This document shows positions 5,641 through 6,211 of a DNA stretch of 6,211 bases, piece by piece. Every line of letters starts with the position of its first letter. The first letter of the stretch is position 1. Position numbers and translations under genes: made by a program. Below the pieces are notes generated by a model. It saw nothing but the letters and a program-made list of their open reading frames with translations, did not search any database and had not been told where the DNA came from. This stretch comes from JBQTIP01 sp052388025. Its GTDB lineage: Bacteria; Actinomycetota; UBA4738; HRBIN12. The stretch is taken from NCBI GenBank assembly GCA_052388025.1, contig JBQTIP010000028.1, positions 1-6,211 of the forward strand. The letters run 5' to 3'.

Positions 5641-6211
5641 CTAGGGGCGGCGGGCGTATCGGATGACGGACAGAACCCGGGCGCTTTTCACGTCCCGGGC
5701 GGTGTCGTCCCGGTCGGCTGAGCGACCAGAGTGAGTCCTCGACGGATCGAACGAGTGACCAGGCGCGGATCCGCTCCGGGTCCAGCTCCAGCTCGTCGGC
5801 CAGCCGGTCGACGAGGCGTTGAACGAGCGCGGGCTCGAGCTTCTCCGGCAGGAGGCTTCGCAGCAGGTGACCGGTGTCGAACGCGCGCTCTCCGACGAGC
5901 GGCTTGGGTCGATCGCGAGCCACGGCTCGCGCTTGGCGGCCAGGACGTTGCCGGGGTAGAAGTCGCGGTTGGCGAGCACGAGCTCGCGTACGAGGGCGAA
6001 CGGGTGCACGGGTGCACCTCCGGCGCCGGCCGCCACAGACGGAGCAGGACTTCGCAGGCAAAGGGGGACGACCTCACTCGGGGCGGGGTGGTCGAAGAGC
6101 GATGTGCCCGGCTCCAGCCGTTCCAGCAGAAGTGCTCCGATGCCCGGGTCCGCATCGAGCAAGCGCACGGCGCCGTCGCCGTCCCAGAACGCGAGCGCGT
6201 CGCCCTCGTGG
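5641..6211 (-). pseudogene. Broken hydroxyurea/APH(6)-type small-molecule kinase (5' part outside window)
   Basis: Three minus-strand frames together spell an aminoglycoside/hydroxyurea phosphotransferase (APH_6_hur family), enzymes that inactivate such drugs with ATP. From the edge one frame gives EGDALAFWDGDGAVRLLDAD and ALLLERLEPGTSLFDHP. The frame then changes near 6060-6067 (one extra base in AAAGGGGG on the plus strand) to CEVLLRLWRPAPEVHP. It returns at an 8-bp duplication (6002-6017) to VHPFALVRELV and NRDFYPGNVLAAKREPWLAID, which holds the catalytic loop (N-R-D in place of H-G-D) and the PGN. A missing base at 5906-5908 moves to PKPLVGERAFDTGHLLRSLL and on to LVRSVEDSLWSLS. A last shift near 5716 returns to the first frame, ending at 5641. 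About 50 residues usually found between the 'LVRELV' and 'NRDF' segments are absent, so an internal deletion is likely as well. Single-base changes in runs could be sequencing errors, but the duplication and the deletion argue for a truly dead gene. It stops 10 bases before the MFS start. Confidence 0.8.
6002..6017. repeat. Exact 8-bp tandem duplication in the kinase pseudogene
   Basis: GGGTGCAC occurs twice back to back (6002-6009 and 6010-6017). Removing one copy gives a continuous reading PAPEVHPFALVREL across the site, matching the kinase family. The duplication is therefore most simply a slippage event that helped to inactivate the gene. Confidence 0.75.

Overview
The window is high-GC bacterial DNA with strong G/C bias at third codon positions, GTG starts and GGAGG-type ribosome sites. 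The protein types (Tat-exported small protein, actinobacterial-style MFS exporter, hydroxyurea/APH(6)-type kinase relic, LVIVD propeller) fit an actinomycetote-like organism, probably environmental. This placement is inference from composition and families, not from a marker gene.

Layout. At the left edge (1-180, minus) lies the start or a remnant of a protein that runs out of the window. It is divergent from a small Tat-exported protein of unknown function (373-828, plus). The stretch 829-1468 has no confident gene. It holds a probable decayed minus-strand coding relic (about 890-1130), a doubtful 41-codon plus-strand frame (1141-1266), and a leader with a candidate promoter and a short palindrome just after its -10. 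A tight two-gene plus-strand operon follows: a TusA-family sulfur carrier (1469-1699) and a DsrE2-type protein (1701-2210), separated by one base. This pair is expected to pass persulfide sulfur between proteins in the cytoplasm.

The right half is read from the minus strand, right to left: a broken hydroxyurea/APH(6)-type small-molecule kinase (6211-5641, entering from outside the window), an MFS exporter with a C-terminal soluble extension (5630-4170), and a large secreted LVIVD beta-propeller with an inserted PA domain (4094-2220). The kinase relic stops 10 bases before the exporter starts, so kinase and exporter were probably once one resistance/export unit of which only the exporter is intact. 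The propeller gene converges on the DsrE2 gene with only 9 bases between stop codons.

The most notable observations are a perfect 9-bp inverted repeat built from rare codons inside the exporter gene, the exporter's extra domain, the datable lesions in the kinase pseudogene (including an exact 8-bp tandem duplication), the palindrome before the TusA/DsrE2 operon, and the PA domain inserted in the propeller. I found no CRISPR array, rRNA, tRNA or complete mobile element.
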